Positions 36,107-46,026 of a stretch of DNA of 64,000 nucleotides are shown here, in pieces. The notes under the pieces were generated by a model. That model saw only the letters and a list, made by a program, of their open reading frames with translations, made no database searches and was not told the DNA's origin. Made by a program: the position numbers and the translations under genes. Position 1 is the first letter of the stretch. Every line of letters begins with the position of its first letter. The DNA comes from JAGQOZ01 sp041399205 (lineage in GTDB: Bacteria > Planctomycetota > Planctomycetia > Pirellulales > Pirellulaceae), in assembly GCA_041399205.1 (NCBI GenBank), contig JAWKTK010000016.1:1-64000 (forward strand), read 5' to 3'.

Positions 36107-36769
36107 ATGAAGGACGACGTTACTCAGCAAATCTTGACAGCCGCCGGCGAATTGTTTGCCGAACATGGTTACCGAGAAACGACGATTCGTGATATTTGCA
36201 AACGAGCGAATGTGAATGTTTCAGCGGTGAACTATTACTTCGGTGACAAAGAACGCCTGTACGTGCAGGCCGTTAAGAACGCGAGACTACAGATGGAGCG
36301 TCGAGCTCCAATGCCGGAATGGAATGCAACAACGCCGCCAGAACAGAAACTGCGCCAATTCGTTGAAACCATGATTCGCCGCATGTTGATTTCGGAAGGC
36401 AGTTCCTGGCAAACTTGCCTGCTGACTCGAGAAATCATGGAACCGACTCGAGCTTGTGAAGAAATGGTGCAGGAATCATTTCTCCCTTTCTTTCAGTTGC
36501 TGTTGGGCATTGTCCGAGAATTATCCGCGGCAAACTGGCCCGATCACAAGATTGAAAAGATTGGCATGTCCATCATTTCGCAGATTGTGCACTATCGAGC
36601 TCAAGACCGGATTGTGGAACTTCTGATTGGTTCGAACCAACTGCAGCAACATTATCGACCACACGACCTTGTCGACCATATTACCGAATTCACGTTGGCC
36701 GCGTTGCAAGCGATGCGACTCGCGGACCAGCGATCGTTTGACCCAACGGCATCTTCGTCACCCAACTAA
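36107..36769 (+). CDS. TetR-family transcriptional repressor of the efflux operon
   Basis: The 220-residue protein has an N-terminal TetR helix-turn-helix (residues about 8-55: QQILTAAGELFAEHGYRETT, then IRDICKRANVNVSAVNYYFG), with the classical NYYFGDKERLY end. The C-terminal helical domain resembles the CerR/DUF1956 subgroup (RRMLISEGSSWQTCLLTREI). It lies 32 bases upstream of the RND adaptor gene and is probably in the same transcript. A strong palindrome upstream is its likely operator. Members of this kind sense small toxic molecules or drugs; the inducer is unknown. Confidence 0.92.
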   Translation: MKDDVTQQILTAAGELFAEHGYRETTIRDICKRANVNVSAVNYYFGDKERLYVQAVKNARLQMERRAPMPEWNATTPPEQKLRQFVETMIRRMLISEGSSWQTCLLTREIMEPTRACEEMVQESFLPFFQLLLGIVRELSAANWPDHKIEKIGMSIISQIVHYRAQDRIVELLIGSNQLQQHYRPHDLVDHITEFTLAALQAMRLADQRSFDPTASSSPN

Positions 36770-36801
36770 ATTCATTCCATCAACAAGAACAGATTCGTGG
36801 C

Positions 36802-38343
36802 ATGAACCGAAACGTTTCGCAAACTTTGTCTGGCAACATTGTGTCCAAATCGCTGCCGTTTATCCTGCTGCTGATTGGCATCGCAGGACTGATCGGATTC
36901 ATTGCGCTGCGCGAACCGCCTCCGAGCCGAGAAGTCGGTCGCCAGCCTCCATTGGTCGAAGTCGGCACGGTGAAGACCGCTGACACCCAATTGTCACTGG
37001 AAGTGGACGGCGAAGTTGTTCCGTCGCGTCAAACCACGTTGGCCAGTCAAGTGGCAGGCCGCATTGAAAAGAAGTCGGCCGAATGCCAAGCGGGAAATTA
37101 CGTCACGCAGGGCACGCTGCTGCTGCAGATCGACCCCAGTGACTACGATTTGGCGATTCAACGCATTCAGGAATCGGTAGCCCAAGCCAGTGTCAGCTTG
37201 GAAGAAATTGATGTCGAAAAGTCCAATCTGGCTGAATTGGTACAACTGGCGGAAGCGGATATTCGCTTGCAAGATCGAGAAATCAAGCGAATCGAAACGC
37301 TGATGGCCAAGAACGCCAGTTCGCAAGCTGATCTGGATACGGTGCTTCGTGCCGAAATTCAAACTCGCACCAATCTCCAGTCCTTACGCAACCAAGCCAG
37401 TCTGCTGGAAACGAAGCGAAGTCGGTTGATTCGAGAAAAAGAGTCTCTGCTGGTGCAGCTGGAGCAAGCGACGTTAGATCGCAAACGAACCACCATCACC
37501 GCGCCGATGGACGGCGTGATCACGGATGACATGGTAGAAGAAGATGACTTTGTTCAACCGGGTGCCGCACTGGTTCAGCTGGAAGACACTTCCAAAGTGG
37601 AAGTCCGTTTTCAATTGAAATTGGACGAACTGCAGTGGCTGTGGGCAGGTCGTGATACCACGGAAACGTTGTCGGATACGCAGCACTTGAGTTATCGTTT
37701 GCCGCCCGCACCCGTGCTGGTCAGCATGGACGTGGGAGCCCAAACGTACGAATGGGACGCCGTACTGGCGCGTTACGACGGCGCCGGCATTAACGTGGCT
37801 ACCAGAACCGTTCCCTGCATTGCAGAAGTTGCGAACCCTCGCGGAGGCCGTTTGAAATCGACTTCCAAAAACTTGGGAAATATGGCGGCGCCGCCGGTTC
37901 TATTGCGAGGCACCTTTGTGAATCTGCGAATTGAATTCGACACTCCCGTCCCGCTGCTTTCGATTCCGCTGCAAGCGCTTCGTCTACGCGAATATGCGAA
38001 TTCAGCCGGTTCGGACGAAGAAGCCGTTCGCCGCAACTGCGTCTGGAAAGTGGAACATGGAAAGCTGAAAGTGGTGTCGATTGACATTGCCGAAGAACTT
38101 GGCAATGACATCCTACTGTTCGCCGAAGGGTCCGAACTACGTGAAGGAGACACCATTATCACGTCGCCGCTGTCGTTGGCTGTGGATAGCATGCAGGTTC
38201 GCCAAGCGAGTGAGACTACGTCGGAGCAACTGCCAGTGTCGTCGCCCGATTCATCCGACCAGCATAATGGAGATGCGGAAATGGCCGACGGTGATCAAGA
38301 AGCCAACGTGACCAAAGAGACGTCTGTCGAGGTGCAGCGATGA
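36802..38343 (+). CDS. RND efflux adaptor (membrane-fusion protein, HlyD/AcrA family)
   Basis: The 513-residue protein links an inner-membrane RND pump to an outer-membrane channel. A membrane anchor is at about 12-34 (SLPFILLLIGIAGLIGFIAL). The lipoyl half-motif follows (TTLASQVAGRIEKKSAECQA), then a long coiled-coil hairpin (about 115-225), the second lipoyl half (TITAPMDGVITDDMVEEDDF) and a beta-barrel domain. The C-terminal about 45 residues are Ser/Asp/Glu-rich and extra. The last four bases overlap the pump gene start (ATGA), showing coupling. Confidence 0.92.
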   Translation: MNRNVSQTLSGNIVSKSLPFILLLIGIAGLIGFIALREPPPSREVGRQPPLVEVGTVKTADTQLSLEVDGEVVPSRQTTLASQVAGRIEKKSAECQAGNYVTQGTLLLQIDPSDYDLAIQRIQESVAQASVSLEEIDVEKSNLAELVQLAEADIRLQDREIKRIETLMAKNASSQADLDTVLRAEIQTRTNLQSLRNQASLLETKRSRLIREKESLLVQLEQATLDRKRTTITAPMDGVITDDMVEEDDFVQPGAALVQLEDTSKVEVRFQLKLDELQWLWAGRDTTETLSDTQHLSYRLPPAPVLVSMDVGAQTYEWDAVLARYDGAGINVATRTVPCIAEVANPRGGRLKSTSKNLGNMAAPPVLLRGTFVNLRIEFDTPVPLLSIPLQALRLREYANSAGSDEEAVRRNCVWKVEHGKLKVVSIDIAEELGNDILLFAEGSELREGDTIITSPLSLAVDSMQVRQASETTSEQLPVSSPDSSDQHNGDAEMADGDQEANVTKETSVEVQR

Positions 38344-41300
38344 GAGAAATTGTTCGCGCCGCCATCAAGAATTCGCCCGCCATGAACATGATCATGATCG
38401 CCACGCTGGTGGTCGGCATGATGAGCCTGTTGATGATGCGGCGAGAAGTCTTTCCGGAATTTGAATTGGAAATTGTCCTGGTTAGCGTTCCGTATCCCAT
38501 GGCCACGCCCGAGGATGTGGAACGAGGCATCTGCCAAAAGATTGAAGAAGCCGTTCATTCTGTAGACGGCATCAAGAAAATGACGTCGGTGGCCGCCGAA
38601 GGTGCCGGTTCGGTGGTGTTGGAACTGCGAGCCGACGTGCGCGACGTGCAAAAAGTAGTCAACGAAGTTCGCTCCGCCGTCGATACCATTTCCCGTCAGT
38701 TGCCCGAAAACGCCGAAAAGGCCGAAGTCCAACAAATCACCTTTCGCGAACCCGTGATCAAAGTCGGAGTGCTCGTTCCGGAAGACGCGGAGCAAGTGGA
38801 CGAATTCGAACTGCGAGGTGTTGCGGAACGCATTCGCGAAGAACTTCTAGAATTGGACACGGTTTCCCAAGTCGAGTTATCCGCCGTTCGTGACTACCAA
38901 ATTGATGTCGAAGTTCCCGAAAACCGCCTGCGCTCCTATGGTCTAACGCTACAAGATGTGGCCAACGTGGTTCGCCGTGAAAACGTCGACTTGCCCGGCG
39001 GAACTATGAAAACCACTGGGCAAGAGATCTTGCTGCGAGGCAACAACAAACGCTATTGGGCTCAAGAAATTGCCGGACTGCCACTGATTACCGATCCGAA
39101 CGGAGTGGTTCTGACCATTGGAGACGTGGGACAAGTGCGAGACGGATTTTCGGACAAAACGGCCATCAACGAAGTGGACGGACGTCCCGGATTGGTACTG
39201 ACGGTCAATCGCACCAAGACAGAAGACATCCTCAAGATCACGCAAGAAGTCCGAGACTACGTAGAACAAGCCGACTTGCCCGGCGGCTATTCGCTGACGC
39301 ATTGGGGCGACCGATCGATTGACGTAGAAGACCGCTTAAACATGCTGATTGAAAACGGCATCATGGGGCTGGTACTGGTCTTTCTGGTCTTGGCCATTTT
39401 TCTGGAATTGAAGTTGGCGTTTTGGGTTGCACTGGGAATTCCCGTCGCGCTGTTGGGTGCCGGCGGAGCCATGATTTTGGGCGGCCAAACACTGAACATG
39501 CTCAGCATGTTCTCGTTCCTGATGGCGTTGGGAATTGTTGTCGATGATGCCATTGTCGTGGGCGAAAATATTTATTCGCATCGACAATCCGGTAAGAAGT
39601 TTGTGCGCGCTGCAGTAGACGGTACGCTGGAGGTAATGCCTTCCGTGATGGCTTCGGTCACCACCACGATTATCGCCTTTTCACCCTTGTTCTTTGTCTC
39701 CGGAGTGATGGGCAAATTCATTGCGGTGATGCCGTTTGCCGTAATTGCCATGTTGGTCATTTCGCTGCTGGAAAGCATGTTCGTGCTGCCTACGCATCTG
39801 GCTCACGATGACAGTTTGATTTTTCGGCTGTTCCGATTCTTCTTTTATCCGCTGAGCTTTGTGGTTCGATTTTTTGCTCTAGTCAACGCCTGGGCCACAA
39901 TGTGGCTGGCTCGTTTCATTGATGGCCCCTATTCCACGGCGTTGACCTGGTCCGTGAGAAATCCATGGTCCACCATCAGCGGCGCGTTTGCCATCTTCTT
40001 GATCACGGTAGGAATGGTGATTGCCGGCCTGGTCCCGTTCAATATCTTTCCCAAACTCGACAGCAACTACATCATTGGTAACGTTACGTTTCCCGACGGC
40101 ACTCCGACCCAAGTAGCCGACGACGCGACGAAGCGAATGTCAGACGCATTGCGAGAAGTCTGCCAAGAATTTGGTGGCGGGACAACCTTGCTGACCAAAC
40201 TACATCGCAACGTGGGCAGCTTGACGGGCGGAGATCCGTTGCGAGGCGATGGCGCTAGTGGCGGACATGTCGGTTCGATAGATGCCGAGTTAGTCGACAC
40301 GACGATGCGAAGTGTGAAGAGTGACGAAATCATTGCCGCTTGGCGAAGAAAAGTGGGGCCGATTCCCGGCACGGATAGCCTTCGCTACGGCACGCCCAAC
40401 TTTGGGCCAGGTGGCAAACCAGTGGAATTCAAACTGTTGGCCAACAATGGTTATGAATCGTCCTTAGAGCCGGCAATTGAAGACTGCAAAGAAAAGTTGA
40501 CCAACTACGCTGGCGTGTTTGACATTGAAGATGATTCGCGTCCCGGAAAAATTGAATTCCAAATCGACGTCAAAGACGACGCCAAATCGCTAGGCATCAG
40601 CACTCAGCAATTGATCGACACCGTTCGCTCGGCATACTACGGCGCCGAAGTAATGCGTTTACAACGAGGCCGTCACGAAGTAAAGCTGATGGTTCGGTAT
40701 CCCAAGTCGGAGCGCAGCAATTTTTCCAGCTTCGATGATATTCGCATTCGCACGGGTGATGGCGAAGAACGTCCCATCACCGAAATTGCCGAAATCCAAA
40801 CGGTTCGCGGTTTTTCGGAAATCAATCGCTTGGACCAAAAGCGCAGCGTGACCATTTCGGCCGACTTAGACGAAACGGTCGGCAACGCAAGAAACATTGT
40901 GGCCGATCTGAAGAAGACCTTCGAACCAGAGCTGTTGGCTAAATATCCGGGCATCTCGGTGCGTTGGGAAGGACAACAGGAACAGACTCAGGAATCGCTC
41001 TCTAGTCTCGGCTTAGCCACCGTGGTCGCATTGTTTGTCATGTTTGTGTTGCTGACATTGGAGTTCCGATCGTACTTGCAACCGCTGATTATCATGATGA
41101 TCATTCCCTTTGGCGTGATCGGCGCCATTCTGGGACACTGGGCAATGGGCTTGCCTTTGACGTTGTTCAGCTTCTTTGGGTTGGTGGCACTGACCGGTGT
41201 GGTTGTCAACGATTCGATTGTCTTGGTGGATTTTATCAATCATCGAGTGCGTGCGGGCCTTCCCATCGAAGAAGCGGTAATTGACGCAGGCAAGCGTCGT

Positions 41301-41570
41301 TTTCGCCCAGTGCTGCTCACTTCGGCCACCACCGTCGCTGGCCTGGCCCCGATTCTGATGGAGTCATCGTTCCAAGCGCAGATCCTGATTCCCATGGCAA
41401 CTAGCTTGGGGTTCGGCCTGTTGCTGGCAACCATTTTGGTTCTTTTGCTGGTACCGACGCTGTACAAAATCTATCGTCAGTTACTACCTGTCACTGACGA
41501 CGAATTGGATGATGACGCCGCACCGATTTTAACATCCGAAGCAACCTTAGAATCGGCCGCAACCACTTAG
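38340..41570 (+). CDS. RND multidrug/heavy-metal efflux pump permease (AcrB-like)
   Basis: This 1076-residue proton-driven transporter has 12 predicted spans: TM1 at about 15-35 (MIMIATLVVGMMSLLMM), TM2-6 around 335-490, TM7 near 545 and TM8-12 around 890-1040. Two large periplasmic loops lie between. Family marks include FPEFELEIVLVSVPYPMATP, ALGIVVDDAIVVGENI (TM4 region with Asp pair), and GLVALTGVVVNDSIVLVDFI. It starts at the ATGA overlap with the adaptor. No TolC-like channel gene is adjacent, so the outer-membrane partner must be elsewhere. Confidence 0.94.
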   Translation: MREIVRAAIKNSPAMNMIMIATLVVGMMSLLMMRREVFPEFELEIVLVSVPYPMATPEDVERGICQKIEEAVHSVDGIKKMTSVAAEGAGSVVLELRADVRDVQKVVNEVRSAVDTISRQLPENAEKAEVQQITFREPVIKVGVLVPEDAEQVDEFELRGVAERIREELLELDTVSQVELSAVRDYQIDVEVPENRLRSYGLTLQDVANVVRRENVDLPGGTMKTTGQEILLRGNNKRYWAQEIAGLPLITDPNGVVLTIGDVGQVRDGFSDKTAINEVDGRPGLVLTVNRTKTEDILKITQEVRDYVEQADLPGGYSLTHWGDRSIDVEDRLNMLIENGIMGLVLVFLVLAIFLELKLAFWVALGIPVALLGAGGAMILGGQTLNMLSMFSFLMALGIVVDDAIVVGENIYSHRQSGKKFVRAAVDGTLEVMPSVMASVTTTIIAFSPLFFVSGVMGKFIAVMPFAVIAMLVISLLESMFVLPTHLAHDDSLIFRLFRFFFYPLSFVVRFFALVNAWATMWLARFIDGPYSTALTWSVRNPWSTISGAFAIFLITVGMVIAGLVPFNIFPKLDSNYIIGNVTFPDGTPTQVADDATKRMSDALREVCQEFGGGTTLLTKLHRNVGSLTGGDPLRGDGASGGHVGSIDAELVDTTMRSVKSDEIIAAWRRKVGPIPGTDSLRYGTPNFGPGGKPVEFKLLANNGYESSLEPAIEDCKEKLTNYAGVFDIEDDSRPGKIEFQIDVKDDAKSLGISTQQLIDTVRSAYYGAEVMRLQRGRHEVKLMVRYPKSERSNFSSFDDIRIRTGDGEERPITEIAEIQTVRGFSEINRLDQKRSVTISADLDETVGNARNIVADLKKTFEPELLAKYPGISVRWEGQQEQTQESLSSLGLATVVALFVMFVLLTLEFRSYLQPLIIMMIIPFGVIGAILGHWAMGLPLTLFSFFGLVALTGVVVNDSIVLVDFINHRVRAGLPIEEAVIDAGKRRFRPVLLTSATTVAGLAPILMESSFQAQILIPMATSLGFGLLLATILVLLLVPTLYKIYRQLLPVTDDELDDDAAPILTSEATLESAATT

Positions 41571-41735
41571 CTGGTTGTTGCCGATCGTGGAGCGAGGTAT
41601 TGGCATTTGACACGCCGCTGCTTTGCGCTGCTACTTCGCGTGCGAACGTTTTGGTACGTGAGGTTTCGGCGGTGATTCGCTGCGAATTCCGCTACAATGC
41701 TGATGATTTCCTGAACCGGCCACTTGCGTTTCGCC

Positions 41736-41741
41736 TATAAT
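41736..41741 (+). promoter_or_regulatory. Candidate -10 element of the Uma2-type gene
   Basis: A perfect TATAAT lies 44 bases before the ATG at 41785. A CTGAAC at 41711 is 19 bases upstream, a weak match for a -35. Confidence 0.35.
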
Positions 41742-41784
41742 CTAAGAGGCTTCTGTTTGTTTTTGCATTGCGAGGGATGCCACC

Positions 41785-42405
41785 ATGGCAACGCTGATCC
41801 GCGATCCGATTTTGGAAGAACGAATTCTGGCGGAACGGGCTGCTCGAGGAGCTGATCGGTTTGACGAAGTTTGGGAAGGAGTCTACGTAATGCCGCCAAT
41901 GCCCAACGACGAACACCAAATGCTGGTTGGCCGTTTTCAGCGAATTCTGGACGAAATCATTGGGGACGCAAGTCTCGGGCACGTTCGGCCCGGAGTGAAT
42001 GTCAGTGATCGGACAGAAGCTTGGCAGCAAAATTATCGCGTCCCCGATGTCGCCGTTTTTCTAAACAATTCAAGTGCCGTGAATTGTGATGCTTTCTGGT
42101 ATGGCGGTCCCGATTTGGCGGTGGAAATTCTCAGTCCCGGCGATCAGGACCGAGACAAACTTCCATTCTACGCGCAGGTAAAGACCAAGGAAGTTCTGAT
42201 CGTGGACCGAAATCCTTGGCAACTGGAATTGTACCGCTGGCAGGCAGTCACCAAATCATTGCAATGCGTTGGCACGTCCACAGCAGCAAGCAACCAAACT
42301 GTCATGTGCCAAACAGTGCCGATTGGTCTGCAGTTGCAAACCGGAACACATCGGCCGGTCATTCTGATCGAACTCAGGGATAGCCAAAAAACTTGGTCCA
42401 TCTGA
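41785..42405 (+). CDS. Uma2-family protein (PD-(D/E)XK nuclease fold)
   Basis: The 206-residue protein belongs to the Uma2/DUF820 family, predicted restriction-like nucleases common in cyanobacteria and planctomycetes. The family pattern is visible: EVWEGVYVMPPMPNDEHQML near the N-terminus, then YRVPDVAVFLNN, GPDLAVEILSPGDQDRDKLP with the catalytic D/E residues, and YAQVKTKEVLIVDRNPWQLE. Its biological role is unresolved. It stands alone with its own TATAAT. The C-terminal 30 residues (SNQTVMCQTVPIGLQLQ) are normal for the family. Confidence 0.9.
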   Translation: MATLIRDPILEERILAERAARGADRFDEVWEGVYVMPPMPNDEHQMLVGRFQRILDEIIGDASLGHVRPGVNVSDRTEAWQQNYRVPDVAVFLNNSSAVNCDAFWYGGPDLAVEILSPGDQDRDKLPFYAQVKTKEVLIVDRNPWQLELYRWQAVTKSLQCVGTSTAASNQTVMCQTVPIGLQLQTGTHRPVILIELRDSQKTWSI

Positions 42406-42529
42406 TACTGCGTTTGCCGTCCAGTCACATTCTGCGTTTCTTCGAAGTTGCGTTTCTAGCGAGTTGCTCGCATAATGCGATCCTATCGTTTTCTTGACGA
42501 ATGGAATTTTTTCGCGCGAGTCTACCTGG

Positions 42530-44144
42530 ATGCAACTGTATACCAAGATTCTGTTGGGCATGCTGATCGGCGTAGTGCTGGGCCTGCTGGTCGGTCCGAA
42601 TTCATTCTTGTTGCCGCAGGATGGCGTCGACTTGATGTCGAATGCAAAGGTGCTGGACCAGCCAGACGGCCAGGAAGTCGCAGCGGCCAAGTTGCTGAAA
42701 ACCGCAAAGCTCGTTGATCCACTCGATAAAGATGCACAGTGGTTAAAGATTCGCTGGTCGCTGACTTCGGCCGATATCCTGAAGCTTCGCGAAACCACCA
42801 ACGTGCAAGGACTAAAGGCCGGCAAGAAGTTGGAAGGCTGGGTTCGGAACGAACCGGCGAGTGTCCAGTCATTTGCTTCCTGGGGCCGAACGCTAGTCGA
42901 TTGGACCGAATGGATCGGTCGCTTGTTCTTGGCATTGATCAAAATGGTAGTGGTGCCGTTGGTCTTCTTTTCGTTGGTGGTCGGAGTGGCATCGTTGGGC
43001 GACTTCCGAGCACTCGGGCGACTTGGCGGACGAACCATTGCCTATTTCACATTAACCACGGTGATAGCGCTGGTGATTGGGATGGGCATCGCCAATATTG
43101 TCCAGCCGGGAAAGCTCTTGGGCGAAGACGACCGCAATAGTTTGCTCGCTTCTTACGAAGGCAGCGTGGGCGACACCGTGAACAAGGCCGTGGAAGCGCC
43201 GTCGCTGGTAGACCAGATTGTGGGAATTGTGCCGACCAATCCGTTTCAGTCTTTGGCTTCGGGTGACATGCTGCAAGTGATTTTCTTCGCACTGATGGTG
43301 GGCATTGCGTTGACGATGATGAATACGGATCACGCGCAACCGGTGGTCGATTTGTTCGCTCGCCTCAATGACGCTATGGTCATGCTGGTCCACATTGCGA
43401 TGGCCCTGGCGCCGGTTGGTGTGGCTGCTTTGTTGTTTAAAGTGGTCGGCAGCACGGGGCTGAGCGTGCTTGCGGCGCTGGGTGTCTACTGTTTGGTGGT
43501 TGTGGCCGGATTGGCGGTTCATCTGTTCTTAACGTACGGCAGTGTCATTCGGTTTGGCGCCAAGCTGCCCGTGTTTGGCTTTCTCGGCGCGATCAAAGAA
43601 GCACTGTTGATGGCGTTTTCTACGTCCAGTTCGTCCGCCACCTTGCCAGTAAACTGCTGGAAGCGTGCGAAGACAACGTCAATGTCAGCGGTCGCATCAC
43701 CTCGTTTGTCTTGCCCTAGGTGCCACGGTCAATATGGACGGGACGGCACTGTATCAAGGCGTGGCCGCATTGTTTATCGCTCAGATTTACGGTATGGACT
43801 TGGGTTTTGCAGATCAAGTCACGATTGTCGTATCCGCGACGTTGGCGTCCGTGGGCGCGGCGGGCGTTCCCGGCGCTGGCATGATCACATTAGCCATGGT
43901 GCTGACGGCTGTCGGCGTTCCGGCGGAAGGTCTGGCGCTGATCCTGGGCGTGGACCGACTGTTAGACATGTTTCGTACCATGTTGAATGTGGTGGGCGAC
44001 AGTACGGCCGCTGCCTTTATGGCTCGCTTGGAAGGTGATGACCTCCGCATCATGTCGGATGCCGAAGACAAGGAACGAGCGGACAAGGGATTCGAACACC
44101 GTTTGGACCACCCACCTCACGCTGTGCCTCCGCATGACGATTGA
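42530..44144 (+). pseudogene. Dicarboxylate/amino acid:cation symporter, two frameshifts
   Basis: This DAACS-type (GltP/DctA) transporter would move C4-dicarboxylates or acidic amino acids with cations. The ATG at 42530 begins MQLYTKILLGMLIGVVLGLL. A non-standard 90-residue insert follows the first span. The first frame runs to AFSTSSSSATLPV, then breaks near 43649-43656. The middle frame gives LEACEDNVNVSGRITSFVLP and hits TAG at 43717. The third frame continues LGATVNMDGTALYQGVAALF to 44144. A C missing from CCC at 43714-43716 would explain the second break. All core motifs survive across the three pieces. A sequence error or recent decay is possible. Confidence 0.85.
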
Positions 44145-44175
44145 GCTGATTCATTTTCGATCCGAAAGCCCCGGT

Positions 44176-45585
44176 TCATTCGCCCAAGGTTGACTTGCGG
44201 CGCAGGATGTGGTGATAGTGCTGAGCGAAACGATGCGATTCGTCTCGTACATATTGCAATAACCGCAAGGCAAACGCGTGTCGGCTTAAACGAAGTGGTT
44301 CGGACTGTCCGGGGATGAAAATTTCTTCGTCTTTCTTGGCCAGCGAAATCACGGTCGGCGGGTCTAGGTCTCGTTCACGAAACGCAGCCATGGCGGCGTT
44401 CAATTGGCCTTTACCACCGTCAATCAACAGAATATCAGGGAAGACTTCTCCTTCATCGAACAGGCGTTGGTAGCGTCTCCCAACCACTTCGTGCATGCTG
44501 CGAAAATCATCAATCCCATCGACGGCGCGGATCTTGTAACGCCGATAGCCCGGTTTGAAAGGCAACCCATCAATGAACTGGACGACGCTGGCCACGGTTT
44601 GGTCTCCGCCCAGATGAGCAATATCGCAGCCTTCAATGGTGCGAGGTGTCTTGTCCAGCTTCAGGACTTTTCTTAATCCAGCTAGGCCCTTCTTGGGATC
44701 TTGGTAGAAGACTTCAGGCTGAGCGTGCGTGTCAATTTCACCTCGCTGGTCCAAGCGTTCCAACATCTTGATTTCGTCGCGAAGTCGAGCCGCTTTTTCG
44801 AATTGCCGTTCCTGGGAAGCTTGCAGCATTTCGTCCTTCAACTGTTTTAGTAGCTTGGTCTTCTTGCCTTCCATGAACATCTGTAGTCGCTTGATGTCGT
44901 GGCGATATTCGTCTTTGCTGATTCGCAGATTGCACGGAGCGGTACATTGGTCAATGCTGGCCAGCAAGCAGGGACGAAACCATTTCCAGCGTTCGTCCGC
45001 TTCTTCGATATCCAAAGAACAAGTGCGAAACTTGAAGACTCGCTGCAGGATCTGCACGGCTCCTCGTAAAGAACCGGCGCTGGGAAACGGACCAAACAGT
45101 TTTACGCCGGACGATTTGGGTTCACGAGTCACTTCTACTCGAGGAAAATCTTCTCGGGTCGTGATCATCAGATACGGAAAGGTCTTGTCGTCTTTCAGTT
45201 CTTTGTTGTGTTTGGGCTGAATGTCTTTGATCAGCCGTGATTCGACCAACAGCGCGTCGACTTCGCTTTCACATTCAATGAAATCGGCATCGCAAATTTC
45301 GCCCACCCAATATTTGGTTCGCGCATCTTCCTGCGCTTGCTTGGTAAAATAACTACCCGCTCGCGAACGCAAATTGGTAGCCTTGCCCACATAGATGACA
45401 ATGCCTCCAGCATCTTTCATCAGATAGACACCTGGAGTCTGCGGGAATTCTCTTACTTTGGCGGCAGCGCGGCGAAACTGGAACTCCTGATTGTGATTGT
45501 CCTGTGATTCCGTCGTTGACGGATCGTCGTCGCGCTGTGGTTCTTCCGGCAGTTCTTCCGAAAATTCATCTGCATCGGGATGCAT
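44176..45585 (-). CDS. uvrC: Excinuclease ABC subunit C, short form
   Basis: UvrC makes both incisions in nucleotide excision repair. The ATG at 45585 follows GGCGGA. After an acidic leader the GIY-YIG domain begins at about residue 45 (QTPGVYLMKDAGGIVIYVGK). The UVR motif is near 215-250 (QFEKAARLRDEIKMLERL). The RNase-H-like 3' nuclease has CDIAHLGGDQTVAS, DFRSMHEVVGRRYQRL, DILLIDGGKGQLNA and RDESHRFAQHYHH, so its expected acidic residues and His appear present. The protein stops at 469 residues, without the C-terminal helix-hairpin-helix domain of the roughly 600-residue proteobacterial enzyme. Confidence 0.92.
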   Translation of the reverse strand: MHPDADEFSEELPEEPQRDDDPSTTESQDNHNQEFQFRRAAAKVREFPQTPGVYLMKDAGGIVIYVGKATNLRSRAGSYFTKQAQEDARTKYWVGEICDADFIECESEVDALLVESRLIKDIQPKHNKELKDDKTFPYLMITTREDFPRVEVTREPKSSGVKLFGPFPSAGSLRGAVQILQRVFKFRTCSLDIEEADERWKWFRPCLLASIDQCTAPCNLRISKDEYRHDIKRLQMFMEGKKTKLLKQLKDEMLQASQERQFEKAARLRDEIKMLERLDQRGEIDTHAQPEVFYQDPKKGLAGLRKVLKLDKTPRTIEGCDIAHLGGDQTVASVVQFIDGLPFKPGYRRYKIRAVDGIDDFRSMHEVVGRRYQRLFDEGEVFPDILLIDGGKGQLNAAMAAFRERDLDPPTVISLAKKDEEIFIPGQSEPLRLSRHAFALRLLQYVRDESHRFAQHYHHILRRKSTLGE

Positions 45586-46026
45586 CGTTTCTGTCCGCCT
45601 GTTAAGAAAACCGTTTGCTGACGATATTCTAGACCCGTTGCTCAAAAGCGGAAGTGCCAAATCGAACTTTGCGATCTACTGGCAACTGCCACACCGCTAT
45701 TAGCTTCAGGAAGGCTAGATTGCATATTGCATGGAAAAATTGGTGCCAGTGTGCCAGTCACTGTGGAAAACCCCTGAAGCCCCTGGTTCGATTTAGACCT
45801 AGCTTGACTGGCGAACGTTTCGTTAGTCGTTTCCACAATGGAAGACGCGTAGTTTCGAAATGCAAGAACCGCTACACGAACGAAGCAACTGCTATTCGTG
45901 GGTTCATCCGAATCGCCTGGCACGAAAATTCGTTGATCGAATTCCCTCGCTAGGCGGCAATAGAATAGAAGCTTGTACTGAATTGAAAATTGTGTGGTCT
46001 TTGCTGTCACAATTCGTGGGGAATGG
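45586..46026. other. Intergenic, no gene seen
   Basis: This 441-base stretch lies upstream of uvrC and after the sulfatase stop. Open frames are present on both strands, but none has an RBS or protein-like composition. Confidence 0.45.

Noticed and set aside
34339..45585. Defence island around the Uma2-type gene
   Set aside because: Neighbours are an efflux operon, a transporter and uvrC; no methylase, helicase or toxin pair is present.
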